This document shows, in pieces, positions 45,538-54,700 of a stretch of DNA of 64,000 nucleotides (the stretch's first letter is position 1; each line of letters opens with the position of its first letter). The position numbers were made by a program, and so were the translations under genes. Source of the stretch: an uncultured Dorea sp. GTDB taxonomy: Bacteria; Bacillota; Clostridia; Lachnospirales; Lachnospiraceae. The stretch is from NCBI GenBank assembly GCA_910579335.1, contig CAJTUQ010000003.1, forward strand, positions 1 to 64,000, written 5' to 3'. The notes beneath the pieces were generated by a model. That model was not told the origin of the DNA, ran no database searches, and worked only from the letters and a program-made list of their open reading frames with translations.

Positions 45538-46125
45538 ATGCCGAGGAAAAGACAATCTACAAAAACCCGCATCGTGAAAGCCGCATGGAATCTGTTTTAT
45601 AAAAATGGTTATGACCACACTACGATAGAGGACATTATTGCTGCCTCCAAGACTTCCAAGGGAACGTTTTATCATTATTTCAAGGGCAAGGAGGCTCTTC
45701 TCAACAGCCTGTCCTATCTGTTTGACGAAAAATATGAAGAGCTATACAACACGGTTGACGCCGATCTGTCCAGCTATGATAAGCTGCTGTTTTTAAACCG
45801 CGAGTTGTTCCTCATGATTGAAGAAAGCGTTGACATCAGTCTTCTGGCTTATCTTTATTCTTCGCAGCTGACTACGAAGGATAAAAAATCTTTGTCGGAC
45901 AAAAAGCGATTTTATTTCAAATGGATTACTGAGATTATAACTGATGGTTTAGAGCGAGGTGAGTTCAGGAATACGAGCACTGCCGAAGAATTAATGAACA
46001 TTTATGCCATGTATGAGCGGGCGCTCCTATATGACTGGGCATTATTTAAAGGCAGATATTCTCTGTCCGAATACAGTAACAAGCTGCTTCCGCACGTATT
46101 AGATACTTTTATCGAAGGAGTATAG
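45538..46125 (+). CDS. TetR family transcriptional regulator
   Basis: A 195-residue regulator: N-terminal helix-turn-helix (ARKTRIV-like KTRIVKAAWNLFYKNGYDHT, then IEDIIAASKTSKGTFYHYF) and a helical ligand domain. ATG at 45538 is 12 bases from AAAGGA; the ATG at 45526 directly abuts that site and is rejected. It follows prdF after a terminator and is flanked on the right by a bidirectional terminator. Its position suggests control of prdF or the selenium genes, but its targets and ligand are unknown. Confidence 0.85.
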   Translation: MPRKRQSTKTRIVKAAWNLFYKNGYDHTTIEDIIAASKTSKGTFYHYFKGKEALLNSLSYLFDEKYEELYNTVDADLSSYDKLLFLNRELFLMIEESVDISLLAYLYSSQLTTKDKKSLSDKKRFYFKWITEIITDGLERGEFRNTSTAEELMNIYAMYERALLYDWALFKGRYSLSEYSNKLLPHVLDTFIEGV

Positions 46126-46150
46126 TTATGAAAATTTCTGATGGACCCGG

Positions 46151-46202
46151 AAAGGGTACTTTCATCCGGCAGGTTATCCGCCGAATCAAAGTACCCTTTT
46201 CC
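46151..46202. terminator. Bidirectional terminator between TetR gene and selenium operon
   Basis: AAAGGGTACTTT (46151-46162) pairs with AAAGTACCCTTTT (46188-46200); an inner CGGC/GCCG stem extends the structure. It ends the TetR gene rightward and the DUF3343 gene leftward. Confidence 0.88.
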
Positions 46203-46208
46203 TGTTGT

Positions 46209-46445
46209 TTACACCATGCATTCATGGATTTCTTCTTCTTCAATTCCTGTTTTTTTCATCATCGACACAATTCTCTCCCTGTCCGAGAGCCCGGCGCACC
46301 ACGCCAAGCCGCATCCGGCAGATATTGCCCGCGGAACCGGTATGATTCTTCCTGGAACTTCCTGCTCTTTACACGCTTTTTCCATCGCCATTGCATCCGC
46401 CGTCGTATGAAATGTCACTACAAGCTTTCTCTCTTTTTTCTTCAT
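46209..46445 (-). CDS. DUF3343 putative Se/S carrier protein
   Basis: A 78-residue protein beginning MKKKERKLVVTFHTTADAMA. The family has a conserved thiol loop; here GCGLAWCAGL (about residues 44-53) has two Cys, and a third lies at ECMV near the end. It is linked to selenium utilisation by context and is named a putative Se/S carrier in domain databases as I recall. It ends the sel operon, 3 nt after the cysteine desulfurase-like gene, in support of a persulfide or perselenide relay (inference). Confidence 0.85.
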   Translation of the reverse strand: MKKKERKLVVTFHTTADAMAMEKACKEQEVPGRIIPVPRAISAGCGLAWCAGLSDRERIVSMMKKTGIEEEEIHECMV

Positions 46446-46448
46446 ATA

Positions 46449-47591
46449 CTATTCATCCTCCTGGGCAAGCTCCCGGATAGCGCGGATTGCCGTCTCCACT
46501 TCCTCATCCGTATTATAATGGCAGAAGCTGAACCGCACGGCCCCCTGCTCTACCGTTCCAAGCGCCTCATGCATAAGCGGAGCACAATGGCCTCCCGGCC
46601 TTGTAGAGATTCCATAGTCTGTCAGAAGAGCGTCGCTCACCTCGCCGGAATCATACCCGCCGATATTGAGCGCAACAATCGGACAACGCTCTTTCGCGGA
46701 AAAATCACCATACACCGTAATCCCCGGTATCCCCTTCACGCCTTCATAAAACTTCCACATCAAATCCTGCTCTCTGGCCCGGATTTTATCTATCCCGGTT
46801 TCCAGCAGATATCCAAGTGCAGCGTGAAGCCCTGCAATACCGTGTCCGTTCAGCGTTCCCGCCTCCAGGCATGTCGGCATCTCCTTCGGCTGCGACTTAT
46901 TATAAGTCTGCACGCCCGTACCGCCGCACTTTAACGGACGTATGGCAATACCTTCCCTGACATACAGGCCGCCCGTACCCTGAGGCCCCAAAAGCCCTTT
47001 ATGTCCCGTAAAGCAAAGCACATCTATATTCATCCGCTCTATGTCAATAGGAAATACTCCGGCAGTCTGCGAAGCATCCACGACAAACAATATGCCGCGT
47101 GCTCTTGCAATCCTCCCGACGGCCTCCACATCCACATAATTTCCAGTCAGATTTGAGCCGTTCGTACATACAATCATCTTCGTATCACTGCTAACCGCCT
47201 CTTCGATTCTGGAAACATCAAGCCTTCCCTGCCTATCGCTCTCTACGATTGTCAGCCTTACCCCCTGTCTTTCCATCTCATACAATGGACGCAGGACAGA
47301 GTTATGCTCTAACATGGTCGTTATCACATGATCCCCCGGCTCCAAAAGCCCCTTAATCGCTATATTCAGGCTTTCCGTGGAATTACATGTAAATGCGATC
47401 TGCTTCGGAGACGCTCCCCCGAAAAGACGGCACAGTCTCTCCCTTGTATCATAAATCAGCCTCGAAGCGCTTAATGACGCCTCATTTGCTCCCCGTCCCG
47501 CATTGCCCATAGATGACATGGCACCGACAACCGCATCAATCACGCACTGCGGCTTATGCATCGTCGTCGCCGCATTATCCAGATATATCAT
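46449..47591 (-). CDS. Cysteine desulfurase/selenocysteine lyase family PLP enzyme
   Basis: A 380-residue class V aminotransferase. It begins MIYLDNAATTMHKPQ, has the PLP Lys in FTGHKGLLGPQGTGGLYV and the catalytic Cys loop STRPGGHCAPLMHEALGT. ATG at 47591 follows GGGGG by eight bases; an upstream TTG is rejected. Its place after selB and a selenium-type LysR gene and before DUF3343 suggests it mobilises selenium (or sulfur) for SelD, acting like CsdB/NifS; the substrate preference cannot be read from sequence. Confidence 0.9.
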   Translation of the reverse strand: MIYLDNAATTMHKPQCVIDAVVGAMSSMGNAGRGANEASLSASRLIYDTRERLCRLFGGASPKQIAFTCNSTESLNIAIKGLLEPGDHVITTMLEHNSVLRPLYEMERQGVRLTIVESDRQGRLDVSRIEEAVSSDTKMIVCTNGSNLTGNYVDVEAVGRIARARGILFVVDASQTAGVFPIDIERMNIDVLCFTGHKGLLGPQGTGGLYVREGIAIRPLKCGGTGVQTYNKSQPKEMPTCLEAGTLNGHGIAGLHAALGYLLETGIDKIRAREQDLMWKFYEGVKGIPGITVYGDFSAKERCPIVALNIGGYDSGEVSDALLTDYGISTRPGGHCAPLMHEALGTVEQGAVRFSFCHYNTDEEVETAIRAIRELAQEDE

Positions 47592-47621
47592 ATGTTTTAC
47601 CCCCAATATTGTTTTTGCGCC

Positions 47622-48527
47622 TTAACCGTAAATTTCCTTGATAACTTTAATAAAACGTTCTACATTTGCCGTCAGAGGAGTATTTTTATTGTAGACAAAA
47701 TTTATATCCCGTCCTGCATCCGCTCCAGGAATGGGAAATGCTAAGATGTGCCCTTCCCGCACTTCCTCTTCGGCCGCCAGCTGTGACAATATAGAAACAC
47801 CCATTCCCTGACGCACGGAGCGCTTAATCGTTTCCTGATTTTCAATACTTGCGATTACATCCAGCGCCCCCATTTCAATTCCTGCCCTGCGAAGCTGCTT
47901 CTGCGCCTCCTTGCGCGTGCCGGAGCCCTCCTCCCGCAATATGACATGTTCTTCTTCAAGCCACGAAATACCGCCTCCTCCTTCTTTTCGCAAAGTCTGG
48001 TAACGGTCTGTATTCGGCGTGATAATTACCAGCTTGTCTTTGTAAAAAGGAATATACCTGCAGTATTTTTTTTCCAGCACGGTTCCTGTAAATCCCACAT
48101 CCGCCATGCCGTCCACAATCTGCGACACCACCTCGCTGCTGTCGGTCTCCACCAGCTTAAACTGCTCTTCCGGATACCGTCTCTTAAATACCATCAGCAC
48201 ATCCGGGAGCAGATACTGCGCCGGTATGGTAGACGCCGCAATCGTAATACAATGGTTTGCGGAATCCCTTCCCCGTATATTAAAATGCTCCGCAATCTGA
48301 CATTCCAATTCGAACATCTGTCTCGCATATTTATACAAATCCTGCCCTGCTTCGGACATCGTCACTTCCTTCGTGTTGCGGATAAACAGCCGGACCTTGA
48401 GTTCCTTCTCAAGCGCCGAAATATGTGCGCTGACTGTCGGCTGTGTCAGATACAATTCCTTTGCGGCCTTTGAAAAGCTTCCGGTCTCAACTACCTTCAC
48501 AAAAGCCTCCAATTGTTTCAAATTCAT
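47622..48527 (-). CDS. LysR family regulator of the selenium cluster
   Basis: A 301-residue LysR-type regulator: [20 protein letters not shown] and LYLTQPTVSAHISALEKELK form the helix-turn-helix; the rest is the effector domain with AASTIPAQYLLPDVLMVFKR. It overlaps selB by 4 nt (ATGA type), so it is translated with the Sec genes. LysR regulators embedded in sel operons form a recognised selenium-metabolism-associated group. The likely inducer is a selenium or sulfur metabolite (inference). Confidence 0.9.
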   Translation of the reverse strand: MNLKQLEAFVKVVETGSFSKAAKELYLTQPTVSAHISALEKELKVRLFIRNTKEVTMSEAGQDLYKYARQMFELECQIAEHFNIRGRDSANHCITIAASTIPAQYLLPDVLMVFKRRYPEEQFKLVETDSSEVVSQIVDGMADVGFTGTVLEKKYCRYIPFYKDKLVIITPNTDRYQTLRKEGGGGISWLEEEHVILREEGSGTRKEAQKQLRRAGIEMGALDVIASIENQETIKRSVRQGMGVSILSQLAAEEEVREGHILAFPIPGADAGRDINFVYNKNTPLTANVERFIKVIKEIYG

Positions 48528-50440
48528 CTGTATGCTACCCTTTCGCTTTCTCCGCCCGTCTTTTTCGTCACCTTAATACTGTCCATATATTCCAGAATCG
48601 GCTTTGCGCTTTTACGGCTCGTGGAAAACAAATCCCGCACTTTTGCAATGGTAATTACCGGATTTTGGGCAAGCTTTTCTAAAATCACTCTTTTTGCCTC
48701 CTCCATATAGCTTTTAAGCGTATACATGTCTTCCGCAACCTTCACTGCCTTTTCTTCCTGAAGCAGTATGTTCAGTATATCATCCTGTATCTCCCGTGAG
48801 ACACTTTTACAATCAATCTCTGAGTAACGCACAAAATCAAAGCGGCTTTTTTCAAATGTATCAAGAAGCATTCCTGATATCTTGTTATATGTTTCATCCC
48901 TGCGTATCTTATATCCGGCCGTGCACAAAAATTCATCTGTTTTCTGAACATGCCCATCCTCCGCCATCATTTCTATCATGCGGTCGAACACATTGGGCTT
49001 CATTTTCGAAAAATACGCTGCCTGCACCTCCGCCTTCTTCATACCGAAGCGGTACGGATATCTTTTTTCGTATGACGATAAGGCGCCGCAAATCACTTTC
49101 TGCGCCTCCTCCGCCGCTTCCGCATGCCAAACATAAGTGTCCTTGCGCATTACAAACGCAAGAACCTTCCCCTGCCCCTCAAGTTCCTTCACATCGTCTC
49201 TTACTTCCTCAGGAGACAGCGCCGTAAGCCTGGCAAGCTCCGACACCGTAATCATCGTCTCCCTGTGCCCTTTCACGTGAAGTTCAATGACATCCGCGCT
49301 GGAACCGGACTCTTTTCTCTGCAGCTCTTCTATAACATCCTCGCGGAAACGTTTTTTGATAACAGGGTTCGGCTCTAAAATAACGCCGCCCCCAATCGTC
49401 TCCATCGGAGAATAAAACCTTACAATAAACTTATCGCCCCTGCGCACCGCAATGCTCTCCTCCAGACGAAGCTGCACAAGCCCGCTCTCGCCGGGCCCGA
49501 TCTCATCCTTGTCGAGAAGAACCGCACGGCAGAGTATCTCGCTCGTCCCGGTAAAAAAATGCAGCCTTGTATGGTTTGTCAGCACACGCATGGAACCCTC
49601 CAGCACATTCAGGCGCACGTCCAGAAGGTCCGCCGTCTTCATGCTTCCGCAAGAAGCAAGAACGCACCCTCTCTGTATCTCTCTCTTCTTAATATTTGAC
49701 AGATTAATCGCTACGCGCTGACCGGCATAGCACTCTGTTTTATCCTCTCCGTGTACCTGTATGCTCCGTATCTTGCTTTCCTTCCCAATCGGATACATCT
49801 CCAGCGTATCCTCTTTGCGGATCGTGCCGGAGACAAGGGTACCGGTAATGACGGTCCCAAAGCCCGGAAGGGAAAACGCCCTGTCAATGGGCAGGCGCGG
49901 AATCGTATGAATGTCTTTTTGCACCAGTTCGTCACTTGTCATATGGACAATCAATTCCACAAGGCCGCCAAGCCCCTCCCCCGTAGCAGCGGAAACCCTG
50001 GCAACCGGCGCTTTTTCAAGAAATGTGCCCTCAAGCTCCTCCTTAATCTCCTCCTCCACAAGCTCAAGCCATTCCTCATCCACAAGGTCGCATTTATTCA
50101 GCACGACAATACTTTTTTCAATTCCCAAAAGATGCAGGATATCCACATGCTCCCTTGTCTGCGGCATAATACCTTCATCCGCTGCAACGACAAGAAGCAC
50201 CAAGTCCATTCCCACAACACCGGCAACCATATTGTTAATAAATTTCTCATGTCCCGGAACATCGATAATGCCCGCCCGATCTCCGCCCGGCAGATCAAAA
50301 TAAGTGAATCCTAAATCAATCGTAATCCCCCTTCTTTGCTCCTCCTCCCAGCGGTCGGTATTTCTGCCGGTCAAGGCCTTAATCAGAGTGGTCTTTCCGT
50401 GGTCGATATGTCCTGCCGTTCCTATAATTATATTTTTCAT
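48524..50440 (-). CDS. selB: Selenocysteine-specific elongation factor SelB
   Basis: A 638-residue GTPase that carries Sec-tRNA to the ribosome at UGA codons with a SECIS. G1 [14 protein letters not shown] (7-20), G3 [13 protein letters not shown]4 LNKCDLVD. After EF-Tu-like domains II and III, the C-terminal half holds winged-helix repeats that bind the SECIS hairpin (for example [20 protein letters not shown] and the last [20 protein letters not shown]). It overlaps selA and the LysR gene by 4 nt on each side. Confidence 0.97.
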   Translation of the reverse strand: MKNIIIGTAGHIDHGKTTLIKALTGRNTDRWEEEQRRGITIDLGFTYFDLPGGDRAGIIDVPGHEKFINNMVAGVVGMDLVLLVVAADEGIMPQTREHVDILHLLGIEKSIVVLNKCDLVDEEWLELVEEEIKEELEGTFLEKAPVARVSAATGEGLGGLVELIVHMTSDELVQKDIHTIPRLPIDRAFSLPGFGTVITGTLVSGTIRKEDTLEMYPIGKESKIRSIQVHGEDKTECYAGQRVAINLSNIKKREIQRGCVLASCGSMKTADLLDVRLNVLEGSMRVLTNHTRLHFFTGTSEILCRAVLLDKDEIGPGESGLVQLRLEESIAVRRGDKFIVRFYSPMETIGGGVILEPNPVIKKRFREDVIEELQRKESGSSADVIELHVKGHRETMITVSELARLTALSPEEVRDDVKELEGQGKVLAFVMRKDTYVWHAEAAEEAQKVICGALSSYEKRYPYRFGMKKAEVQAAYFSKMKPNVFDRMIEMMAEDGHVQKTDEFLCTAGYKIRRDETYNKISGMLLDTFEKSRFDFVRYSEIDCKSVSREIQDDILNILLQEEKAVKVAEDMYTLKSYMEEAKRVILEKLAQNPVITIAKVRDLFSTSRKSAKPILEYMDSIKVTKKTGGESERVAYR

Positions 50441-51846
50441 CTCTTCTCCAGCACCTCATATTCCTTTAACTGATCCGCCGCCAGCTTAATGTCGCTCTGT
50501 TTCAACGTCCTTGCATCCAAAATAATCGTATCGTTAGCCGTCCTCGGAATAATCGGAACCGGCAGGCGGCGCATGCGTTCCTCTAACTCTGTCACGCTTA
50601 TCTTTTCCGGCCGCAGCACTACCGCCATACTCGGAATCCGCTCCAGCGGCAGGGAACCGCCGCCTATCTGGGACTCGCAGGGCTTTACTTCTATCTTTGC
50701 CGGAAGCTTATAAGCCCTCATCCTTCTGGCAAGCAGCCGGGCGCGCCTTTTTACCTCCTCCAGAGGCTCCGTAATCATCCGAAGCACCGGGATATTCTTC
50801 ACCGCTTTTTCCTCGGACAAATATTCCTGCAGCACCAGTTCCAGCATTGCCGCCGTAAATTTATCAATTCTTAAGGCGCGGGTGAGCTGGTTTCTCTTCA
50901 TCCTGTCAATATATTTTTTTCTGCCTATGATAATGCCCGCCTGCGGGCCTCCCAAAAGCTTATCGCCGCTGAAGCACACCACGTCCGCGCCCTTTGCAAT
51001 GGATTCCTGTACCGTCGGTTCATGGGTCAGCCCATATTTGGCAAGGTCGATAAGCACACCGCTTCCCAAATCCTCCACTACCGGAAGATCATGTTCTTTC
51101 GCAAGAGGAATCAGTTCATCAATTGCCACAGAATCCGTAAATCCGACAATCCGGTAATTACTTGTATGGACTTTAAGAAGCGCCTTCGTATCTTCTGTAA
51201 TCGCAGACTCATAATCATCATAGTGGGTCTTGTTAGTCGTACCCACTTCCACAAGCTTCGCCCCGCTCTGCTCCATCACATCCGGAATCCGAAACTTCCC
51301 GCCGATTTCTATAAGCTCGCCGCGGGAGACGACTACCTCCCCGCCCTTCGCCAGAGAACTCAGGATAAGCAGAACGGAAGACGCATTGTTATTCACCGCC
51401 ATAGCCGCCTCTGCTCCCGTAAGTTTGCAGAGCAGTTTTTCAAAATGGGAGTAGCGCTCTCCTCTTTTCCCCTCTTCAAGATTGTATTCTAAGTTGGAGT
51501 AGCCTGACACAAGCGCCGTCACCCGTTCCATATGCTCTCTGCTGACAGGCGCCCTCCCAAGATTTGTATGAAGCACTGTTCCCGTACCGTTCACTACCAT
51601 CCGCATATTGGGCGTATGCATGTCAGAAACTGCACAGGCAATATGCGGCACCAGTAAATCAATCTGCTGTTTTACGCTTTCCTCATCAGAGGTATTTGCT
51701 ATGAACTTACGCAGTTTGTCCATTTCCATATGGATCGCTTCCATGACCGTTTCCCTGCTATAGCAATCAATCATCTTCTGAATTGCCGGATTCTCCAGAA
51801 GAACATCCACCTTCGGAATACTTCTGTATAATAGATTCTTGTTCAT
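50437..51846 (-). CDS. selA: L-seryl-tRNA(Sec) selenium transferase SelA
   Basis: A 469-residue PLP enzyme that converts Ser-tRNA-Sec to Sec-tRNA-Sec using selenophosphate. It has MVVNGTGTVLHTNLGRAPVS near 80, the PLP Lys in DVVCFSGDKLLGGPQAGIII, and GSGVLIDLAKYGL. The N-terminal domain that grips tRNA-Sec is present (SIPKVDVLLENPAIQKMIDC). ATG at 51846 follows AAGGGG by six bases; a longer frame starting seven codons earlier is rejected. Confidence 0.97.
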   Translation of the reverse strand: MNKNLLYRSIPKVDVLLENPAIQKMIDCYSRETVMEAIHMEMDKLRKFIANTSDEESVKQQIDLLVPHIACAVSDMHTPNMRMVVNGTGTVLHTNLGRAPVSREHMERVTALVSGYSNLEYNLEEGKRGERYSHFEKLLCKLTGAEAAMAVNNNASSVLLILSSLAKGGEVVVSRGELIEIGGKFRIPDVMEQSGAKLVEVGTTNKTHYDDYESAITEDTKALLKVHTSNYRIVGFTDSVAIDELIPLAKEHDLPVVEDLGSGVLIDLAKYGLTHEPTVQESIAKGADVVCFSGDKLLGGPQAGIIIGRKKYIDRMKRNQLTRALRIDKFTAAMLELVLQEYLSEEKAVKNIPVLRMITEPLEEVKRRARLLARRMRAYKLPAKIEVKPCESQIGGGSLPLERIPSMAVVLRPEKISVTELEERMRRLPVPIIPRTANDTIILDARTLKQSDIKLAADQLKEYEVLEKR

Positions 51847-51921
51847 ATTCTTCCCCTTTTCGCACATTCTTTTTAAATATGCTTTCTCTTACGTACTAAC
51901 TTTTCCCCAAGACCATCCGCC

Positions 51922-52962
51922 TTAAGACAGACGGATGAGCTTATCGCTTTTTTCCGATACCCTGCCGATAATTGATACCGTCGTATCCATGTGCGCAGCC
52001 TTAAAATCCGCCATCATCTCTCCCAAATGCTCAGGAGATACGCTGATAAGCAGCCCGCCGGACGTCTGCGGATCATAGAGCAGATCTAAGAAATACTCTT
52101 CCACCGCTTCGCTATCCACATGCTTCATGGAATATCCCCGGTTTTTGTAAGCGCCCGCCGGGACAAGCCCCATCTTCGCATAATCGGCAGCATCCTCCAG
52201 ATACGCAATATCCTTTACTTTAAGTTCAAATGTAACTTCACTGGCCGAAGCCATCTCCACGCAATGTCCTAAAAGCCCGAAACCGGTAATATCCGTGCAC
52301 GCAGACACATCATATTTTTCTACCACTTGTTTCCCCAGCTTGTTTAGGGACGCCATAACCGTCTGCGCTTCCCGGATTGCCGAAGGGGACGCCATCTCTG
52401 CTTTTATGGCAGTATTGACAATTCCGCTTCCAATCTGTTTCGTCAGCACAAGGACGTCTCCCGGCCTGCAGCCATAATTTTTAAATATCTTATCAGGGTG
52501 TACAAAGCCGGACACGCATAATCCATACTTTGGCTCATCGTCCTGTACAGAATGCCCGCCTACCAGTACCGCACCTGCTTCTTTCACCTTTGCCGCTCCA
52601 CCCGCAAGGATGTCGCCCAGAATAGCCGGATCCAGACAATTCGGAAATCCGACTATGTTAAGCGCCACTGCCGGTTCTCCTCCCATTGCCCATACATCGC
52701 TCAGGGAGTTGGCAGCCGCTATCTGTCCGAACATATAAGGATCGTCGACAATCGGTGTAAAGAAATCGACCGTCTGAATCATGGCGATTTCATCTGTAAC
52801 TTTGTATATGGCCGCATCATCGGATGTCTCAATTCCAACGAGCAGATTATCATCCTGGAACTTTGGCAGCTTACCCAGAACCTGGGCAAGGGTCTCCGGA
52901 CCAATCTTAGCCGCTCAGCCTGCGGTCTTGCTTAAACTTGTTAATCTGACATCTGATTTCAT
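51922..52962 (-). CDS. selD: Selenophosphate synthetase SelD, itself a selenoprotein (Sec16)
   Basis: A 346-residue enzyme making selenophosphate from selenide and ATP. Read from ATG 52962 it begins MKSDVRLTSLSKTAG-U-AAK, with TGA at 52917-52915 at the place of the active-site Cys/Sec. Later motifs are ETSDDAAIYKV (metal/ATP site), MIQTVDFFTPIVDDPYMFGQ, and GGHSVQDDEPKYG. Callers that stop at TGA will start it at MIQTV and lose 60 residues. It has its own promoter, and lies 75 nt upstream of selA. Confidence 0.96.
52871..52889 (-). promoter_or_regulatory. SECIS-like hairpin in selD
   Basis: Minus strand TTGCCCAG (52889-52882), loop GTT, CTGGGTAA (52878-52871): 8 bp with one G-U, beginning 25 nt after the UGA. 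The distance fits a bacterial SECIS; the loop is smaller than in prdB. Confidence 0.6.
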
Positions 52963-53020
52963 TCGTCAACAATCCTCCTGTTATTTTTTTGATACTGTGG
53001 TTACAAAGTATTCTGCCCCC

Positions 53021-53049
53021 ATCATATCATTTCTATTTAGAAAATGCAA
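53021..53049 (-). promoter_or_regulatory. Sigma-A promoter of selD
   Basis: Minus strand TTGCAT (53049-53044), 17 nt, TATGAT (53026-53021), about 60 nt upstream of the selD start. It separates selD-selA-selB from yedF. Confidence 0.7.
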
Positions 53050-53087
53050 AAATGCATAGTTCTAACGGTACTTTATTTATTGAAAAT

Positions 53088-53122
53088 AAGAGCCATGCCT
53101 CTGCTTTTGAAGTATGGCTCTT
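53088..53122 (-). terminator. Terminator after yedF
   Basis: AAGAGCCAT (53088-53096) pairs with ATGGCTCTT (53114-53122) over a 17-nt loop; minus-strand sequence beyond is ATTTTC. The long loop and short U-run make it moderate. Confidence 0.65.
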
Positions 53123-53173
53123 TCTGTAAAAATATTTTATTTCCACTCCACGTTTCATCTAATCCGGTACTGG

Positions 53174-53776
53174 TTATGGCTTAACGATTCTTCCGGCTTT
53201 TGCCATCGTCTCAACAATACTGTACATATTCGTCACAGTACCTACCTGCAGCTTTTCTTTCAGTCCGTAATAATCAAGGCATGTCCCGCAAGTCATAATC
53301 TCCACGCCCTGCGCCTCCAGAGATTTCAAATCCTCAAGAGAATCCGAACCTTCCGCTGTCAATGTCGCGCCTCCGTTGTAAAAAAGCATCGTCTTCGGCA
53401 GCGTATCAAGCTGCGTCACCGCAAAAATAAATCCTTTAATAAGCACCTTGCCAAGCTCGTCATTTCCTTCTCCCATTCGGTCTGAGGATACGACTACCAC
53501 CGTGTTATCCCTTGCATCCGGCACACAGCTCACCTCTTCTTCCTCTGATGACAGAGCACCCTCCATCTGAATCACAATCTTAAACTCATCGTCCGCTACC
53601 TTCTCGGAGGATACTTGTCCGCCGGATGCTGACGCCATCTTTGTCACGTTCTGTACGGCTATCTCATTATCCACCAGCACCTCGATGGTCTCCGGCCCGG
53701 TAAGCGCCTGCATTGCCTTTTTGGTCTTGATAACCGGGATTGGGCAATGATCTCCCATTGCGTTGACTGTAATCAT
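53174..53776 (-). CDS. yedF: YedF-type sulfurtransferase-like selenium metabolism protein
   Basis: A 200-residue two-domain protein. Residues 1-70 are a TusA-like fold with the CPxP motif (GDHCPIPVIKTKK, Cys11). The C-terminal DsrE-like domain has DELGKVLIKGFIFAVTQLDT and ends with MTCGTCLDYYGLKEKLQVGT. It is associated with Sec-using genomes and is thought to bind or pass on selenium. It lies upstream of selD but is divided from it by a terminator and a new promoter. Confidence 0.92.
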   Translation of the reverse strand: MITVNAMGDHCPIPVIKTKKAMQALTGPETIEVLVDNEIAVQNVTKMASASGGQVSSEKVADDEFKIVIQMEGALSSEEEEVSCVPDARDNTVVVVSSDRMGEGNDELGKVLIKGFIFAVTQLDTLPKTMLFYNGGATLTAEGSDSLEDLKSLEAQGVEIMTCGTCLDYYGLKEKLQVGTVTNMYSIVETMAKAGRIVKP

Positions 53777-53909
53777 ATTGTTACCACCTTTCCGCCATTT
53801 CCTTGTATTCGTGATACTTACAGATTACCCCGCATCCCTCGTTCTCACACATAGAGATATTCTATCACTGAATATTCAAAAGGTAAATGGATATTTAAAA
53901 AATTTATCG

Positions 53910-54569
53910 TTACAGCTCATCTATATTTTCATCTATAGGCGAACTGTAAGAATGCAGTATATGATAGGAGCCGTTTTTATAATATGCCGGCCTCATATTC
54001 CCTTTCCTAAACGCCGCAAGGAATTGCTCAAACGTGCGGATTTCTTCCGGAAAATACGTGGCGCACACCCCGACTTTTCCCGGTATATGGCAATCACTGG
54101 CCCCAAGCGTATATAGTTTTAAGTTTTCAGCATACTCGGCCGCCTTCCGGCACGCAGCCTTCGAGGTACTTCCGTTTAAAACCTCCAGACCGTCCAGTCC
54201 TTTAACATCCAAAAGGTGCTCCTCCAGCCCCCGCCGGTTATTCCTAAAAGGATGCGCCGCAAAGCAGACTCCGCCCTGCGCTTTTACCAGATTGATAAAA
54301 TCCTGCGCCGGAATCCGCTCCTTCGGATAATCATCTATTCCAAAAGCAACGATATCTCCCTGCAGCGAATAAAATTCAATTCCTACAAATACAGGGAATC
54401 CCGTCTGCCGCGTATACTCCTTCGCAGTCTCCTTAAACCCCATGCTGTCGTGATCGGTAATACACAGGGCCCCAAGCCCTTTTTCCTTCGCAATCCTTAC
54501 TATTTCATCCAGTTTTAGAAAACTGTCCTTCGAGTATGTCATCTCATGCATATGTACATCTATAAACAT
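53910..54569 (-). CDS. PHP-domain metal-dependent phosphoesterase
   Basis: A 219-residue PHP protein. Metal-binding motifs in order: FIDVHMHEMTYS (1-12), CITDHDSM (about 36-43), VGIEFYS, CFAAHPFRNNR, LGASDCHIPGKVG. This set fits the small stand-alone TrpH/YciV-like phosphoesterases that act on oligonucleotides or 5'-AMP-type substrates; actual substrate unknown. It is leftward, 130 nt after the GH31 gene's terminator, and probably a separate unit. Confidence 0.88.
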   Translation of the reverse strand: MFIDVHMHEMTYSKDSFLKLDEIVRIAKEKGLGALCITDHDSMGFKETAKEYTRQTGFPVFVGIEFYSLQGDIVAFGIDDYPKERIPAQDFINLVKAQGGVCFAAHPFRNNRRGLEEHLLDVKGLDGLEVLNGSTSKAACRKAAEYAENLKLYTLGASDCHIPGKVGVCATYFPEEIRTFEQFLAAFRKGNMRPAYYKNGSYHILHSYSSPIDENIDEL

Positions 54570-54656
54570 TTATAAATCCCCGCTTCGGCAATCGCTATGA
54601 TACTATTTATTATAAAAGCAGAAAGCACTTCATTCAAATCGAGAATTATAATATAT

Positions 54657-54692
54657 AAGGGTATTTATAGATATAATCTATAAATACCCTTT
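54657..54692. terminator. Terminator after the GH31 gene
   Basis: AAGGGTATTTATAG (54657-54670) is the exact reverse complement of 54678-54691 across a 7-nt loop. It begins 10 nt after the GH31 stop; the U-run on the minus strand is interrupted (CCCTTATATATT). Confidence 0.8.
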
Positions 54693-54700
54693 CCATCGGA

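Noticed and set aside
46128..46934. Plus-strand 268-codon ORF opposite the cysteine desulfurase-like gene
   Set aside because: It is antisense to a clear PLP enzyme and DUF3343 gene, includes a terminator hairpin, and has no family features.
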